A model generated the notes under the pieces. It ran no database searches and was not told the DNA's origin. It worked only from the letters and a program-made list of their open reading frames with translations. Of a DNA stretch of 64,000 nt, positions 35,347-44,572 are shown in pieces. How positions within the stretch are numbered: position 1 is the first letter of the stretch; every line of letters begins with the position of its first letter. The stretch comes from Lachnospiraceae bacterium (GTDB lineage Bacteria; Bacillota; Clostridia; Lachnospirales; Lachnospiraceae): assembly GCA_910576385.1 (NCBI GenBank), contig CAJTIR010000011.1, positions 51,703 to 115,702 on the forward strand. The letters are read 5' to 3'. Position numbers and translations under genes: made by a program.

Positions 35347-36132
35347 ATGGCAATAAAATATCATCTGACACCATTAGAGATTGTAAAGCTGCTTGGATAT
35401 ACCAAACCTGCAGCCAAAGAAGAATTACAACAATTTGAACAAGAAAATAATATAAAACTGCCTACACAATTGTTTGATTTCTTGAGTTACGCCAGAAATA
35501 ATCCTCTGTTTTCCACTGCAGATATCTGGGCCAGCGAACTCTGGCCTTATTTTTCCTATCAATATATTGAGGAAGGAATTGAAGACTGCCGCCAGGATTT
35601 TACAGATCCCAAATTTTGTGAAGGAAATGATTTTTATCCATTCTCAAAAATCCCCAAAGAGCAATGGCCGGATTTGGTTACCAATTATTTACATATTGGC
35701 AGCGATTATGCTGCAGGAGTGGTATTTTTTGGCATCGAAGAAAAAGATCTGACACAGGAAAATCCACCTGTCTATCTGCAGCATGAAGCTGATCCAATCA
35801 CTGATTGGAAATTGATGTTTCATACATTAACAGATTACTTAATGAACATTGTTCTGGATATTCTAACTTGTGAATATTATGACACTGGAGCATACGTTTT
35901 AGAAAAATCAGGATGGAGCCTCTTCCAGTCTGAATATGATAATGAGGAGGAAATGCGTGCATATCTCCTTGAGAAAAACATTGACTTATCTAAAATGCCA
36001 AAATATGCTAGCTGTTTTAAAGAAGATCCTTTCCATCGCTGTTGCTTTGACGAAGCAGAAAAGGTTTTGTATATCATTACAAATGATATTATTGATCATG
36101 AAATCCAGGTAGTAGCATGGAAGAAATACTAG
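35347..36132 (+). CDS. SUKH (SMI1/KNR4)-like protein, possible immunity protein
   Basis: 261 residues with GAGGGAG before the ATG. The N-terminal part (EELQQFEQENNIKLPTQLFD, then an LPxxLxxFL-type turn and the aromatic-rich YPFSKIPKEQWPDL) looks like the SUKH fold used by many immunity proteins of polymorphic toxins. This is a judgement on pattern, not a firm match. It overlaps the next gene by 16 bp. No toxin gene is nearby, so it may be an orphan immunity gene. Confidence 0.55.
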   Translation: MAIKYHLTPLEIVKLLGYTKPAAKEELQQFEQENNIKLPTQLFDFLSYARNNPLFSTADIWASELWPYFSYQYIEEGIEDCRQDFTDPKFCEGNDFYPFSKIPKEQWPDLVTNYLHIGSDYAAGVVFFGIEEKDLTQENPPVYLQHEADPITDWKLMFHTLTDYLMNIVLDILTCEYYDTGAYVLEKSGWSLFQSEYDNEEEMRAYLLEKNIDLSKMPKYASCFKEDPFHRCCFDEAEKVLYIITNDIIDHEIQVVAWKKY

Positions 36133-36542
36133 TTTTTGCGATTTTATTATATGAAGAACTGGTAACAAAAGACGAATATAACAAAAGGCTGGATGAATTA
36201 TTTCTTGATCACCCTGAAAATGATGACTTACTGTATTTAGAATGGGAAACAGATACAAACAAAGCAATTACTTATATCAGTACACATATTGACTACAATA
36301 CCTTTGATTATGAACAGTTTGGTAAAATCTTAATGAACAAGTTAAAGGTATGTTACAAAAATTGTTCAGATATAAAGTGTTTTGCTGGTCAAATGTATGG
36401 TTTATGGGAACGTCTGCCCAAAATTATACAAGACAGAGAACCTTTCTTCGCGTTATGTTATGCTGATGACCCTTTATCATGGGGGGACGAGCAGCAGACC
36501 AGAAGGATCTATGAGGATATTTTTAGCTATTTTGAGGATTAA
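36117..36542 (+). CDS. hypothetical acidic protein, immunity-like
   Basis: 141 residues, strongly acidic and rich in aromatic residues (LLYLEWETDTNKAITYISTHIDYNTFDYEQF). No family recognised. Its start lies inside the end of the SUKH-like gene, so the two are probably coupled. Size, acidity and context suggest an immunity-type protein. An intrinsic terminator follows at 36612-36668. Confidence 0.6.
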   Translation: MEEILVFAILLYEELVTKDEYNKRLDELFLDHPENDDLLYLEWETDTNKAITYISTHIDYNTFDYEQFGKILMNKLKVCYKNCSDIKCFAGQMYGLWERLPKIIQDREPFFALCYADDPLSWGDEQQTRRIYEDIFSYFED

Positions 36543-36611
36543 TGTTATCCAATCAATCCCAGTCTTTTGAGAAGTTTTTATCTGAAATCTGGGCGGTCGC
36601 ACTAAGTGCTA

Positions 36612-36680
36612 TGCTCCCTTCTAGGCAGACAAGTGAAATAATAAAAACTTGTCACTTAGGAGGGAGCAGTTCATTTTTTA
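36612..36680 (+). terminator. composite hairpin terminator
   Basis: Outer arms TGCTCCCT (36612-36619) and AGGGAGCA (36661-36668), inner arms GACAAGT (36628-36634) and ACTTGTC (36647-36653), followed by GTTCATTTTTTAATC on the plus strand. It lies about 70 bp after the stop of the immunity-like gene. An upstream GGGCGGTCGCAC resembles the 3' end of the type I toxin locus at 24.1 kb, a possible decayed relative. Confidence 0.55.
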
Positions 36681-36711
36681 ATCGTTAAAACGACAGCCTC
36701 ATTTATTATGG

Positions 36712-37365
36712 TTATTTCTCAATTAGGAACATAAACTTATTGCTGCTCCATACATTGTCTGTAAAATGAACTTCTACAGCCTGATAATCTTGCGGAACTT
36801 CCCATCCTATCCATCCTTTCATTTTCTTCCCTGCTGCGATTTCTCCATCAAGCTGATTTCCTTCTTTTTCCATTATTGCAGCCAACGAATAATCCAGTTT
36901 ATAATCATCTGCATATGCCTCAAAACTTAACATGCTGCTAATCCCAAGTTCTTCCTTCGTATTATTTACAATTTCAAATTCAGCCATAAGAAATACATTC
37001 CCATCAGAAGGCTTATTGTACTCGCTGCCTGTATTTTCTTTGTAATCCATCAGAGTAACCTGAACACCATTCAATTCAGCTATTTCACCTTTTTTAAATA
37101 TTGTTTCTTTTTCATCATCAACTTTATTTTCTGATGAATCTTTATTAGATTCCGTGTTGCTATCGGCATTTCCTACCTTTTCTGGCTTATCATCTCCACC
37201 GCCTCCCGCTGCTGCTCCTATCACTGCAACGATCAAAATAGCAATAATAAACCATTTCAACTTCCCACCCTGCTTCTTCCTGCATTGCGGACATACCTTT
37301 GCCCCAGATGGAATTTCTGTTTGACAATACTTGCAAATTTTTATTGCTGATTGTTCTTTTGACAT
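36712..37365 (-). CDS. zinc-ribbon, membrane-anchored DUF4352-type protein
   Basis: 217 residues from ATG 37365 (GAGGAG upstream). N-terminal zinc ribbon (CKYCQTEIPSGAKVCPQCRKK), then one membrane helix (WFIIAILIVAVIGAAA). A short low-complexity linker leads to an immunoglobulin-like beta domain of the DUF4352 type (VQVTLMDYKENTGSEY...FLMAEFEIVNNTKEELGI). The ribbon is inside and the beta domain outside the cell. The function of these proteins is not established. Confidence 0.8.
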   Translation of the reverse strand: MSKEQSAIKICKYCQTEIPSGAKVCPQCRKKQGGKLKWFIIAILIVAVIGAAAGGGGDDKPEKVGNADSNTESNKDSSENKVDDEKETIFKKGEIAELNGVQVTLMDYKENTGSEYNKPSDGNVFLMAEFEIVNNTKEELGISSMLSFEAYADDYKLDYSLAAIMEKEGNQLDGEIAAGKKMKGWIGWEVPQDYQAVEVHFTDNVWSSNKFMFLIEK

Positions 37366-37440
37366 TCTAAAATTCTCCTCTCGTTTGTATTTTCTATATG
37401 TTATCATATTTTACAATACATTTTTATCGAAATTATCTCT

Positions 37441-37608
37441 TTCGACATTATTCGACATTTAAGAAAAGAATTTCTTGTAGGCTGCTATAATCAAAAGAAG
37501 ATAGCTAAAGCAGAGAGTATGATGAGGGAAAACGGAGATTACAGTCAATTAGAACAAGACCGTCCAGTCCATTTACATAATGATAAAACCGCATCCATAT
37601 ATCTATAA
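37441..37608 (+). pseudogene. possible coding remnant, no start signal
   Basis: An open stretch of about 55 codons (RKEFLVGCYNQKKIAKAESM then MRENGDYSQLEQDRP) ends at a TAA at 37606. It has no start codon with a ribosome binding site and no family match. It has a coding-like composition and lies among immunity-like genes. Probably the tail of a decayed gene. Confidence 0.25.
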
Positions 37609-37629
37609 CATCTGCTTTTATCTCTATAA

Positions 37630-38172
37630 TTAATCTTCTTCTTTTTCACACCATTCTAAATATTCAGACAGTAATGGAGATGCTGCGTTTATCCGTAAAG
37701 CTCTCTCATATTCCGAGCCATCAGGTGGCGCTATTTCTACATTAATAACCACACTGTTACGCTCTTCTCCACTCCCAAACAATCCAGCCTGGTCAAGCCT
37801 TTTCATTGCTTCTTCCATAGACTCCACTCGTATATCCCACTCAATATCATAAAGTTCATCCCTTGATATACTGTCTTCTCTTTGATCAAGTAATTCACTT
37901 ACCTCTTGAAAATATTCCTCATACCCATAAATGGCATACGGAGAATCAGAATAATCCCATTTCCACCAACCTTTTTCTTCATCAGTTATTTTATTATCTA
38001 CCATTGATTTTTCCAGAGCCTCGTAAGACCATGCTGAAAGATACGGATGTAAGCCAGCATCAAAAATAAAGACATAGTAATAAAAATGTTCGTTGTGCGT
38101 TTTCTTCAAAGACAAAAATGCATTGCTGACAGCTTCCATAAAAGCGGCCACAAGTTCCTCATTATAATTCAT
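37630..38172 (-). CDS. DUF4303-like protein, possible immunity protein
   Basis: 180 residues from ATG 38172; the frame extends further upstream only to a TTG without a ribosome binding site. The pattern is that of DUF4303: an N-terminal helix (EELVAAFMEAVSNAFLSLKK), HNEHFYYYVFIFDAGLHPYLSAWS and WWKWDYSDSPYAIYGYEEYF. The family often sits in toxin/immunity loci. Here it stands with a SUKH-like gene but no toxin, so an orphan immunity role is a guess. Confidence 0.6.
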   Translation of the reverse strand: MNYNEELVAAFMEAVSNAFLSLKKTHNEHFYYYVFIFDAGLHPYLSAWSYEALEKSMVDNKITDEEKGWWKWDYSDSPYAIYGYEEYFQEVSELLDQREDSISRDELYDIEWDIRVESMEEAMKRLDQAGLFGSGEERNSVVINVEIAPPDGSEYERALRINAASPLLSEYLEWCEKEED

Positions 38173-38431
38173 ATCAATATCTAACCTGTCATTTTCATAA
38201 AATTTAATATTTAAAACAACTCCAATGCATACCAAAGTATTGCTTTAAACGAAATGTTTTAACATTATAAATTCTTCCTCTTTTTCTAAAATTATCTCAA
38301 ATCCCAATCTCAGATAGATCTTATATGCACATTTCTTTTTGTACAGACAATAACAGATGAGAGCAGATCACTCTACTCTCATCTTAACAACTTCATCTGT
38401 CAAATATAATAACAGATTGTCCCATACAAAC

Positions 38432-39667
38432 CTATTCTTCCTCTTCTACTTCCAACTCATCATCTTCATAATATTCCTCCTGAGAAACTTCCTTCAATTT
38501 GGCAGAATCATGCACAATATCAATTGCTTTTTCCCGTACAATCTGCGTCATAATATAAATCTTGCCATAATCTGACTCGTACTCTTCCAGGGTTTCATAC
38601 TCATTTTCTTTTGCCATTTTCTCTGCCTCTGTAGAATATTCTTTGTCTGTAACCTCAATCCCTTCTTGTTCAAGAATTGCCCGACAAACAAGATACTCTG
38701 TGACTTGTTCCATGATGATCTCTTCCACTTCATCCTCACCCATAAAGCTTTCCATAAATTCTTCATACTCCATGCCCATCATTTCTGCATAGGACTGATA
38801 GCCAGATACTGTATCATCATAGAAAAAATCATAGAGTTCTTGTGGATAACCATTGATTTCGGCATTTTCTATTGCAAGCCTCAAGCCATTCTCTTCCGCC
38901 TCCATCTTAGAATCCTCCTTAGCGCTTTCCTCCAGATCCTTCCGTACAGAAGCCTCAAACTCCTCTATCGTCTTACAATCAGAAACTTCTTTTACAAAGT
39001 CTTCATTATATTCTGGCATAATTAGCTGGCTGACAGAATTTACCTTCACGGTAAATTCAGCTTCCTTTCCGCCCAATTCTTCATCATAATCTTCAGGAAA
39101 TTTCAAGGTAAAGACCACGGTCTCCCCAGCTTTCTTTCCATCAAGATTTTCCTCAAACTCAGGCAAAAATTCTTCTGCGCCAAGCTCAAGATCAACTCCT
39201 GTGTCACTTCCTCCCTCAAATTCTTCCCCATCAACGGTACCTGTATAGTCGATATTTACTGTGTCCCCATCCTTTGCAGCATAATCAGCCTCTGTCTCCT
39301 TTAGTTCAGAACTTTCCGTCAACTGTTCGTCAATCGAAGTCTGCACATCCTCATCTGTCACTGCTGCAATCGCGGGATAAGACACTTCAATACCTTTGTA
39401 TTCCCCTAGTTTTACATAATCTCCCACTTCAAACTCCAAAGCCTTTTCATGGGAATTAGCTTCTGTCTGATCTGCCGGTGAAGATTCCTCCTCCTGCTCA
39501 TCCGCTGTGGAACTATCCTCCTCTGAGTTTTCTTCCTCACTCTCTTGTACAGCATCCTGTGTCTGGCCTGCATTTTGAGAATTATCCTTCTTTTCTCCTC
39601 CACAACCTGTCAAAAATACTGTCAAAGACAACGCTGTCACTGCCAGTAAATAATTTCGGTTCTTCAT
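38432..39667 (-). CDS. trigger-factor/FKBP-like lipoprotein, peptidyl-prolyl isomerase
   Basis: 411 residues from ATG 39667 with AGGAGG eight bases before. Signal peptide with lipobox LTGCGG, then an acidic linker. Next comes an FKBP-type isomerase domain as in trigger factor (DGDTVNIDYTGTVDGEEFEGG...LELGAEEFLPEFEENLDGKKAGET). The C-terminal helical domain resembles that of trigger factor. It is thus an exported form of trigger factor, anchored outside the membrane, likely to help fold exported proteins. The C-terminal tail is very acidic (YYEDDELEVEEEE). Confidence 0.88.
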   Translation of the reverse strand: MKNRNYLLAVTALSLTVFLTGCGGEKKDNSQNAGQTQDAVQESEEENSEEDSSTADEQEEESSPADQTEANSHEKALEFEVGDYVKLGEYKGIEVSYPAIAAVTDEDVQTSIDEQLTESSELKETEADYAAKDGDTVNIDYTGTVDGEEFEGGSDTGVDLELGAEEFLPEFEENLDGKKAGETVVFTLKFPEDYDEELGGKEAEFTVKVNSVSQLIMPEYNEDFVKEVSDCKTIEEFEASVRKDLEESAKEDSKMEAEENGLRLAIENAEINGYPQELYDFFYDDTVSGYQSYAEMMGMEYEEFMESFMGEDEVEEIIMEQVTEYLVCRAILEQEGIEVTDKEYSTEAEKMAKENEYETLEEYESDYGKIYIMTQIVREKAIDIVHDSAKLKEVSQEEYYEDDELEVEEEE

Positions 39668-39869
39668 ATTCTTTTCCTCCTGTTTCTGTGTTCTTTCCAT
39701 AGTAACATTATCAAAGATATTATTACAGCCTTTTTTGAAAAAAATATGTTAGAAGTGTGAAAAAACTATTAAATTCTGGTAACTATTCCTTTCTCTTGCC
39801 CCCAAGCTGTCATTCGCCTCCGCTTATGCTATTGTCTGTGGCTTATAGGATTATTGCCCCATAAAAATA

Positions 39870-39912
39870 GGAAGTTAGGATCTGTCAAATAAATTTGAAG
39901 ATCCTAACTTCC
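39870..39912 (-). terminator. strong intrinsic terminator after rubrerythrin
   Basis: Perfect 14-bp arms 39870-39883 and 39899-39912 (GGAAGTTAGGATCT and its complement) with a 15-nt loop. On the minus strand it is followed by TATTTTTATG. It lies about 20 bp after the rubrerythrin stop. Confidence 0.85.
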
Positions 39913-39933
39913 CATTCCTAGAGATCTAAATAG

Positions 39934-40551
39934 TTAAAAATTCTCAAAATTTCCATCACGGCAGAAAGGCGCTAATTCCATACGCACAAACCATCCCTGT
40001 TCATGGTCACAGACCGGACAAGTTCTGGGAGCTTCCGTTCCCTCATAGATATGGCCACAATTTAAACAGATCCATTTTGTTTCCACTTTAGACACAAAGA
40101 GCTGATTGTCCTCCAACAATTTGGCAAAAGCTCCGAAACGGTCCCCATGAAGCTTTTCAATCTCTGCAATCATATGAAATTTAGCAGCAGCCTTTCCATA
40201 ACCTTCTTCCTTTGCCTGATCACCAAAATGCTTGTAAACATCATCATGTTCTTCATACTCATTGTGTTGCGCCATCTTCAACAATTCTGAAATATTAGGG
40301 CTAATATCCACTGGATAACCGCCATCAATCTGGATATTCTCACCTGCTAATTCCTGTAACTGATCATAGAATACTTTAGCATGCTCTTTTTCCTGATCGG
40401 CTGTAATCTGAAAAATCTGCTCAATCACATACAACCCCTGCTTATTGGCTTGGCTCGCCGCAAATGTATAACGATTTCGTGCCTGGCTTTCTCCTGCAAA
40501 CGCGCGCATTAAGTTTTTCATCGTCTCGCTCTGTTTAAAATCCGTCGCCAT
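39934..40551 (-). CDS. rbr: rubrerythrin
   Basis: 205 residues from ATG 40551. A longer frame upstream has no family similarity. The N-terminal di-iron four-helix domain has ExxR-type ligands (MRAFAGESQARNRY, DQEKEHAKVFY, NEYEEHDDVY and AEIEKLHGDRF). The C-terminal rubredoxin domain binds iron through CLNCGHIYEG and CPVCDHEQGWF. Rubrerythrin removes hydrogen peroxide in anaerobes, using electrons from NADH through rubredoxin. It is the standard length and has its own terminator. Confidence 0.95.
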   Translation of the reverse strand: MATDFKQSETMKNLMRAFAGESQARNRYTFAASQANKQGLYVIEQIFQITADQEKEHAKVFYDQLQELAGENIQIDGGYPVDISPNISELLKMAQHNEYEEHDDVYKHFGDQAKEEGYGKAAAKFHMIAEIEKLHGDRFGAFAKLLEDNQLFVSKVETKWICLNCGHIYEGTEAPRTCPVCDHEQGWFVRMELAPFCRDGNFENF

Positions 40552-40710
40552 AATAATTCCTGCCTTTCTATTGAAATAATATATTTTCCTCAATAGCATG
40601 TGCAGAAATGGCAGCTTTATACCAACAAAGCTTGACATTTAACGTATGTATTACTTCAGCGGTTAAATATCAAATATATCTATTACCATCAAAATAATCA
40701 TTTTGGCGCC

Positions 40711-41064
40711 TTAAATCAATTTTAGCCTACAGGAACCGCTCATTTTCAGAGGACACTCATAGACACTTCCCGAATCGTTTCTGCCGATATAGGAAATCGG
40801 ACACTTCCTGCAATTTCCAACTGCGAAATCTGAGGCAACCTCAAATTCTAACACCGCTTTGCGCACACCATTTGAAGATATTCCCTGGTTAATATTTTTC
40901 CAGCTCAATACCTGCGTGCAACCCGTACATTTGTCCATTCCCATTGTCACTGGTCTATTGCACGTAGGACAAGCATAATACATCTCGTTTCTGGCGTCAC
41001 GGGCTTCAACGACTTCTACTGGAAACTGCCGCATTAATTGTAATCTTATATCATCATTCTGCAT
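40711..41064 (-). CDS. small zinc-ribbon protein of unknown function
   Basis: 117 residues. The ATG at 41064 has GGAGG nine bases upstream; a nearby ATG at 41070 is possible. Two CxxC pairs (CPTCNRPV and CTGCTQVL) form a zinc ribbon, and further cysteines lie in the C-terminal half (NCRKCPIS, CPLKMSGSC). I do not recognise a family. It follows the alcohol dehydrogenase by 43 bp on the same strand. Confidence 0.65.
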   Translation of the reverse strand: MQNDDIRLQLMRQFPVEVVEARDARNEMYYACPTCNRPVTMGMDKCTGCTQVLSWKNINQGISSNGVRKAVLEFEVASDFAVGNCRKCPISYIGRNDSGSVYECPLKMSGSCRLKLI

Positions 41065-41107
41065 TGTCATTATCCTCCACATCTTACTCTTGAACTTTGG
41101 ATAATCT

Positions 41108-42256
41108 CTAAACTAAAGATTCATACAACTTTGTGATATCCTCCACACTGGTTTCTCTGGGATTTCCAGGCCTGCATGCATCATCATAGGCAGACTGTGC
41201 CAGGAATGGGATATCTTCTTTCTTCACTATATCTTTTAAATCTGCTGGAATCCCCACATCCTCAGACAACTGCTTCACCGCATCAATCGCCGCTTTGCGA
41301 TACTCCTCCTGTGTCATGGAATCCACATCTTTGACCCCCATAGCCCTTGCTATCTCACGATACTTCTCTCCAGTGGCCTCTGCATTATATTCCATCACCG
41401 TAGGCAGAATAATGGCATTTGCCACACCATGAGGAGTGTCATATAAGGCGCCAAGTGGATGCGCCATAGAATGCACAATCCCAAGTCCTACATTGGAAAA
41501 TCCCATACCTGCAACATACTGGCCCAAAGCCATATCTTCTCTACCCTCTTTTGTATTATCCACTGCGCCTCTCAGGCTTCTGGAAATAATTTCAATTGCT
41601 TTGAGATGGAACATATCTGACAATTCCCATGCTCCTGCAGTGATATATCCCTCAATCGCATGTGTCAGCGCATCCATGCCAGTGGCAGCAGTCAATCCCT
41701 TCGGCATAGAAGACATCATATCTGGATCCACAAATGCCACCACTGGAATATCTTTGGGATCTACACAAACCATTTTTCGATTCTTTGCCACATCTGTGAT
41801 CACATAATTGATCGTCACTTCTGCCGCTGTCCCTGCCGTGGTTGGTACCGCAAAAATTGGTACGGATTTATTTTTCGTAGGCGCCACACCTTCTAAACTT
41901 ACTACATCTTCAAATTCAGGATTGTTGATAATGATACCGATTGCTTTTGCTGTATCCATTGAGGAGCCTCCGCCAATAGCAATCAGATAATCAGCGCCAG
42001 ATTTCTTATAAGCTTCCACGCCTGTCTGTACATTCTCAATAGACGGATTGGGCTTAATATCAGAATAAACTTCATATGCCAATTGAGCATTGTCCAATAC
42101 ATCCAGTACTTTCTTTGTTACCCCAAATTTAATTAAATCAGGATCAGAACATACAAAAGCCTTCTCAAACTTTCTGCTCTTTGCTTCTCCTGAAATCTCC
42201 TGAATTGCACCTGCTCCATGATAAGACATCTCATTTAATACAAATCTGTTCGCCAT
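41108..42256 (-). CDS. iron-containing alcohol dehydrogenase (FucO/butanol dehydrogenase-like)
   Basis: 382 residues from ATG 42256, with AAAGGAG seven bases upstream. NAD-binding GGGSSMDTAKAIG, then the iron-binding DALTHAIEGY and HSMAHPLGALYDTPHGVANAIILP with its His ligands. This group of group III alcohol dehydrogenases reduces lactaldehyde, propanediol precursors or butyraldehyde with NADH; the exact substrate is not fixed by the sequence. A possible -10 TATACT lies on the minus strand before the gene. Confidence 0.93.
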   Translation of the reverse strand: MANRFVLNEMSYHGAGAIQEISGEAKSRKFEKAFVCSDPDLIKFGVTKKVLDVLDNAQLAYEVYSDIKPNPSIENVQTGVEAYKKSGADYLIAIGGGSSMDTAKAIGIIINNPEFEDVVSLEGVAPTKNKSVPIFAVPTTAGTAAEVTINYVITDVAKNRKMVCVDPKDIPVVAFVDPDMMSSMPKGLTAATGMDALTHAIEGYITAGAWELSDMFHLKAIEIISRSLRGAVDNTKEGREDMALGQYVAGMGFSNVGLGIVHSMAHPLGALYDTPHGVANAIILPTVMEYNAEATGEKYREIARAMGVKDVDSMTQEEYRKAAIDAVKQLSEDVGIPADLKDIVKKEDIPFLAQSAYDDACRPGNPRETSVEDITKLYESLV

Positions 42257-42630
42257 CTTTTTTCTCCTTTCTACTACAACATTGGCTTGCATGCTGTAAT
42301 TCACCATATAATAAAAGTATAACACAAGCGAACTGGAATGGAAACCGATTTTCTAAAAATCTATCTTTGATCATAATAGATACTTCTCTGCTTATTTTTT
42401 GATGTCGAAAAATAGGATTTACACTGATTTCGAACTAACCATGAATTTTAAATGAGACTACTAAAAAAGGAAAACAAATTTGACATAAAAGATAAATCAT
42501 AGAACTATAAAAATTATTATTGATTAATGTAGAGATAGACCATACAGAGAAGAACAGACGCCCGCTGGACGTCTTGCTCCCTATGATCTACAAAGATATT
42601 AGTCTGGATAATTGTGTTCCATATTAAAAC
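42257..42630. other. spacer between alcohol dehydrogenase and citrate synthase, no gene seen
   Basis: AT-rich. A -10-like TATACT on the minus strand near 42318 may serve the dehydrogenase. A short AGACG/CGTCT hairpin around 42556-42575 may end transcription from the citrate synthase gene, but it is weak. Confidence 0.4.
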
Positions 42631-43968
42631 TTAATTTTTTTCTTCCATAACACTCATATAAGCTGGACGAATAATTTTATTCATACCGATCAATTCTTCC
42701 ATACGGTGTGCACTCCAGCCAACAATTCGGGCAATCGCAAAAATTGCAGTATAGAGTTCCTGTGGAATCCCCAACATATCATAGACAAATCCACTGTAAA
42801 AGTCCACATTTGGGCTGACACCTTTGAAAATTTTGCGCTTCCCAGCAATCAGCTTGGGAGCCAATTCCTCAATGGTGTTATATAAAAGCATGTCTTCTTC
42901 TCGTTCTTTGGCAACTGCCAGTTTCTCCACATATTTTTTAAATACGCGCTCTCTGGGATCTGATAACGAATAAACGGCATGACCCATTCCATAAATCAAA
43001 CCTTTATGATCAAATACTTCCCCAGCGAGAATTTTAGCAAGATATGCCTCGACTTCCTCTTTATCATAGACGTCCTTGATATTGGCACGAATATTCTCCA
43101 TCATCTCCATTACCTTAATATTGGCGCCGCCATGTTTCGGCCCTTTGAGGGAAGACATCGCTGCGGCAATTGAAGAATAGGTATCAGAACCGGAAGAAGT
43201 AACTACTCTGGTTGTAAAAGTAGAATTATTTCCTCCTCCATGTTCCATATGGAGAATCAGCGCCACATCCAACACCTTGGCCTCCAATTTTGTATAACCT
43301 TTATCTGGCCGAAGCATCATCAATAGATTTTCTGCTGCTGAAAGCTGTGGCTCTGCCCTGTGAATGTACATACTGTCATTGTTTTCATAATGATTGTAGG
43401 CATGGTAAGCATACACTGCAAGCATAGGAAAAACACTGATCAGCTCGATACACTGTCTGAGACTGTTCGTAATAACATCTGGTGAGTTTAATTTATTGTC
43501 ATAAGATCCGAGCGTCAAGATACTACGAGTCATGGAGTTCATAATATCCCTGGTGGGCGCTTTCATAATCACATCTCTGGTAAAATTAGTAGGAAGGGTT
43601 CGGCTCTGCGCCATAATCTGACAGAACTCCTGCAATTCTTCCTCACTTGGAGCCTCTCCAAATAATAAAAGATAGGCTATCTTCTCAAAGCCATATCCAT
43701 TATCCCCGATACACTTTACCAAATTCTGTACATTGTAACCGCGATACCAAAGTTGTCCATCACATGGTGTCTGCACTCCATTTACATTTTGAAAAGATAC
43801 AATCTTGGAAATAGTGGTAAGTCCAGTCAACACACCTTTGCCGTTCATATCACGCAGCCCTCTGTTTACCCCATATTCCTCAAACAATGCATCTGAAATA
43901 CTATCATTTTTTCTGCAAATCGCTTCCTGTTTTATGGCATAATTCATCAATTCATCTTCATTCCGCAT
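42631..43968 (-). CDS. citrate synthase
   Basis: 445 residues. The three catalytic residues are visible: His279 in GPKHGGAN, His330 in GMGHAVYSLSDPR and Asp389 in SPNVDFYSGF. The CoA-binding region also matches. It condenses acetyl-CoA and oxaloacetate; 2-methylcitrate activity cannot be excluded. In a fermenting anaerobe it supplies 2-oxoglutarate for glutamate. The ATG has GGAGG six bases upstream, inside the end of the MarR-family gene (22-bp overlap), so it is coupled to that regulator. Confidence 0.93.
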   Translation of the reverse strand: MRNEDELMNYAIKQEAICRKNDSISDALFEEYGVNRGLRDMNGKGVLTGLTTISKIVSFQNVNGVQTPCDGQLWYRGYNVQNLVKCIGDNGYGFEKIAYLLLFGEAPSEEELQEFCQIMAQSRTLPTNFTRDVIMKAPTRDIMNSMTRSILTLGSYDNKLNSPDVITNSLRQCIELISVFPMLAVYAYHAYNHYENNDSMYIHRAEPQLSAAENLLMMLRPDKGYTKLEAKVLDVALILHMEHGGGNNSTFTTRVVTSSGSDTYSSIAAAMSSLKGPKHGGANIKVMEMMENIRANIKDVYDKEEVEAYLAKILAGEVFDHKGLIYGMGHAVYSLSDPRERVFKKYVEKLAVAKEREEDMLLYNTIEELAPKLIAGKRKIFKGVSPNVDFYSGFVYDMLGIPQELYTAIFAIARIVGWSAHRMEELIGMNKIIRPAYMSVMEEKN

Positions 43969-44432
43969 AGATTACCTCCTGTCTGATTTTTTGTTTCTTT
44001 GTCAAGCGCATCCTTGATATTCCCATTGACTTTCCTGGACACCTGGAGCAATACCTCATATTCTTCTTTCGTAACTCCTTGTAAGATTATGCTATACATT
44101 TGTTTGCGAAGTGCAGTAATCTCCCCCACAATTATTTTAGCTTTATCTGTCAGCATAATATGCATACACCGACGGTCTATCTGATCTTGTACCACATAAA
44201 TGAGCTGTTGATTTACCATTCGACCCACAGATTGGGAAATATGTCCCTTATTAAACAGATTAAGATCACTAATGTCCTTGGAAGTATTATGCTTTCCCGA
44301 TTTAAAAAGAAAATATAAAATGTCTATGTCAACTTTCCTGAGATTGTACTCCACACGTAAAGCTTCAATTTTTCGGTTATAGAGCTTTTGAAGCTGCGTT
44401 CCTTGCAAAAGACCCTCTAACATCCAGTCCAT
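43947..44432 (-). CDS. MarR-family transcriptional regulator
   Basis: 161 residues from ATG 44432 (a GTG three codons earlier is also possible). Winged-helix core: KVDIDILYFLFKSGKHNTSKDISDLNLFNKGHISQSVGRMVNQQLIYVVQDQIDRRCMHIMLT, with the usual wing DRR. Its end overlaps citrate synthase and the two share a transcript. A perfect 13-bp palindrome upstream (44463-44501) is a probable operator, so it likely represses itself and citrate synthase. The ligand is unknown. Confidence 0.88.
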   Translation of the reverse strand: MDWMLEGLLQGTQLQKLYNRKIEALRVEYNLRKVDIDILYFLFKSGKHNTSKDISDLNLFNKGHISQSVGRMVNQQLIYVVQDQIDRRCMHIMLTDKAKIIVGEITALRKQMYSIILQGVTKEEYEVLLQVSRKVNGNIKDALDKETKNQTGGNLCGMKMN

Positions 44433-44462
44433 CAGTCTCACCTCATAGTTTAATTTTAAACC

Positions 44463-44501
44463 AATATACCACTTGTCCGCTAGGAAATCAAGTGGTATAT
44501 T
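44463..44501. promoter_or_regulatory. perfect palindrome, probable MarR operator
   Basis: AATATACCACTTG at 44463-44475 and its exact complement at 44489-44501, with a 13-bp spacer. It lies 30 bp before the start of the MarR gene in an AT-rich promoter region. It has no T-run on either side, so a terminator is less likely. Confidence 0.6.
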
Positions 44502-44572
44502 TCACAAAATAGAATTTTTATAAATTTTACTGAATTTTTATAAATAATTATCATAAAAAAACATCAATTTTC

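Noticed and set aside
36580..36611. Second type I toxin locus
   Set aside because: Only a GGGCGGTC-like stretch is shared with the 24 kb locus; no small hydrophobic ORF or facing promoters could be found.
44463..44501. Intrinsic terminator
   Set aside because: The stem is strong but no T-run follows on either strand, and it lies in a promoter position; kept as operator.
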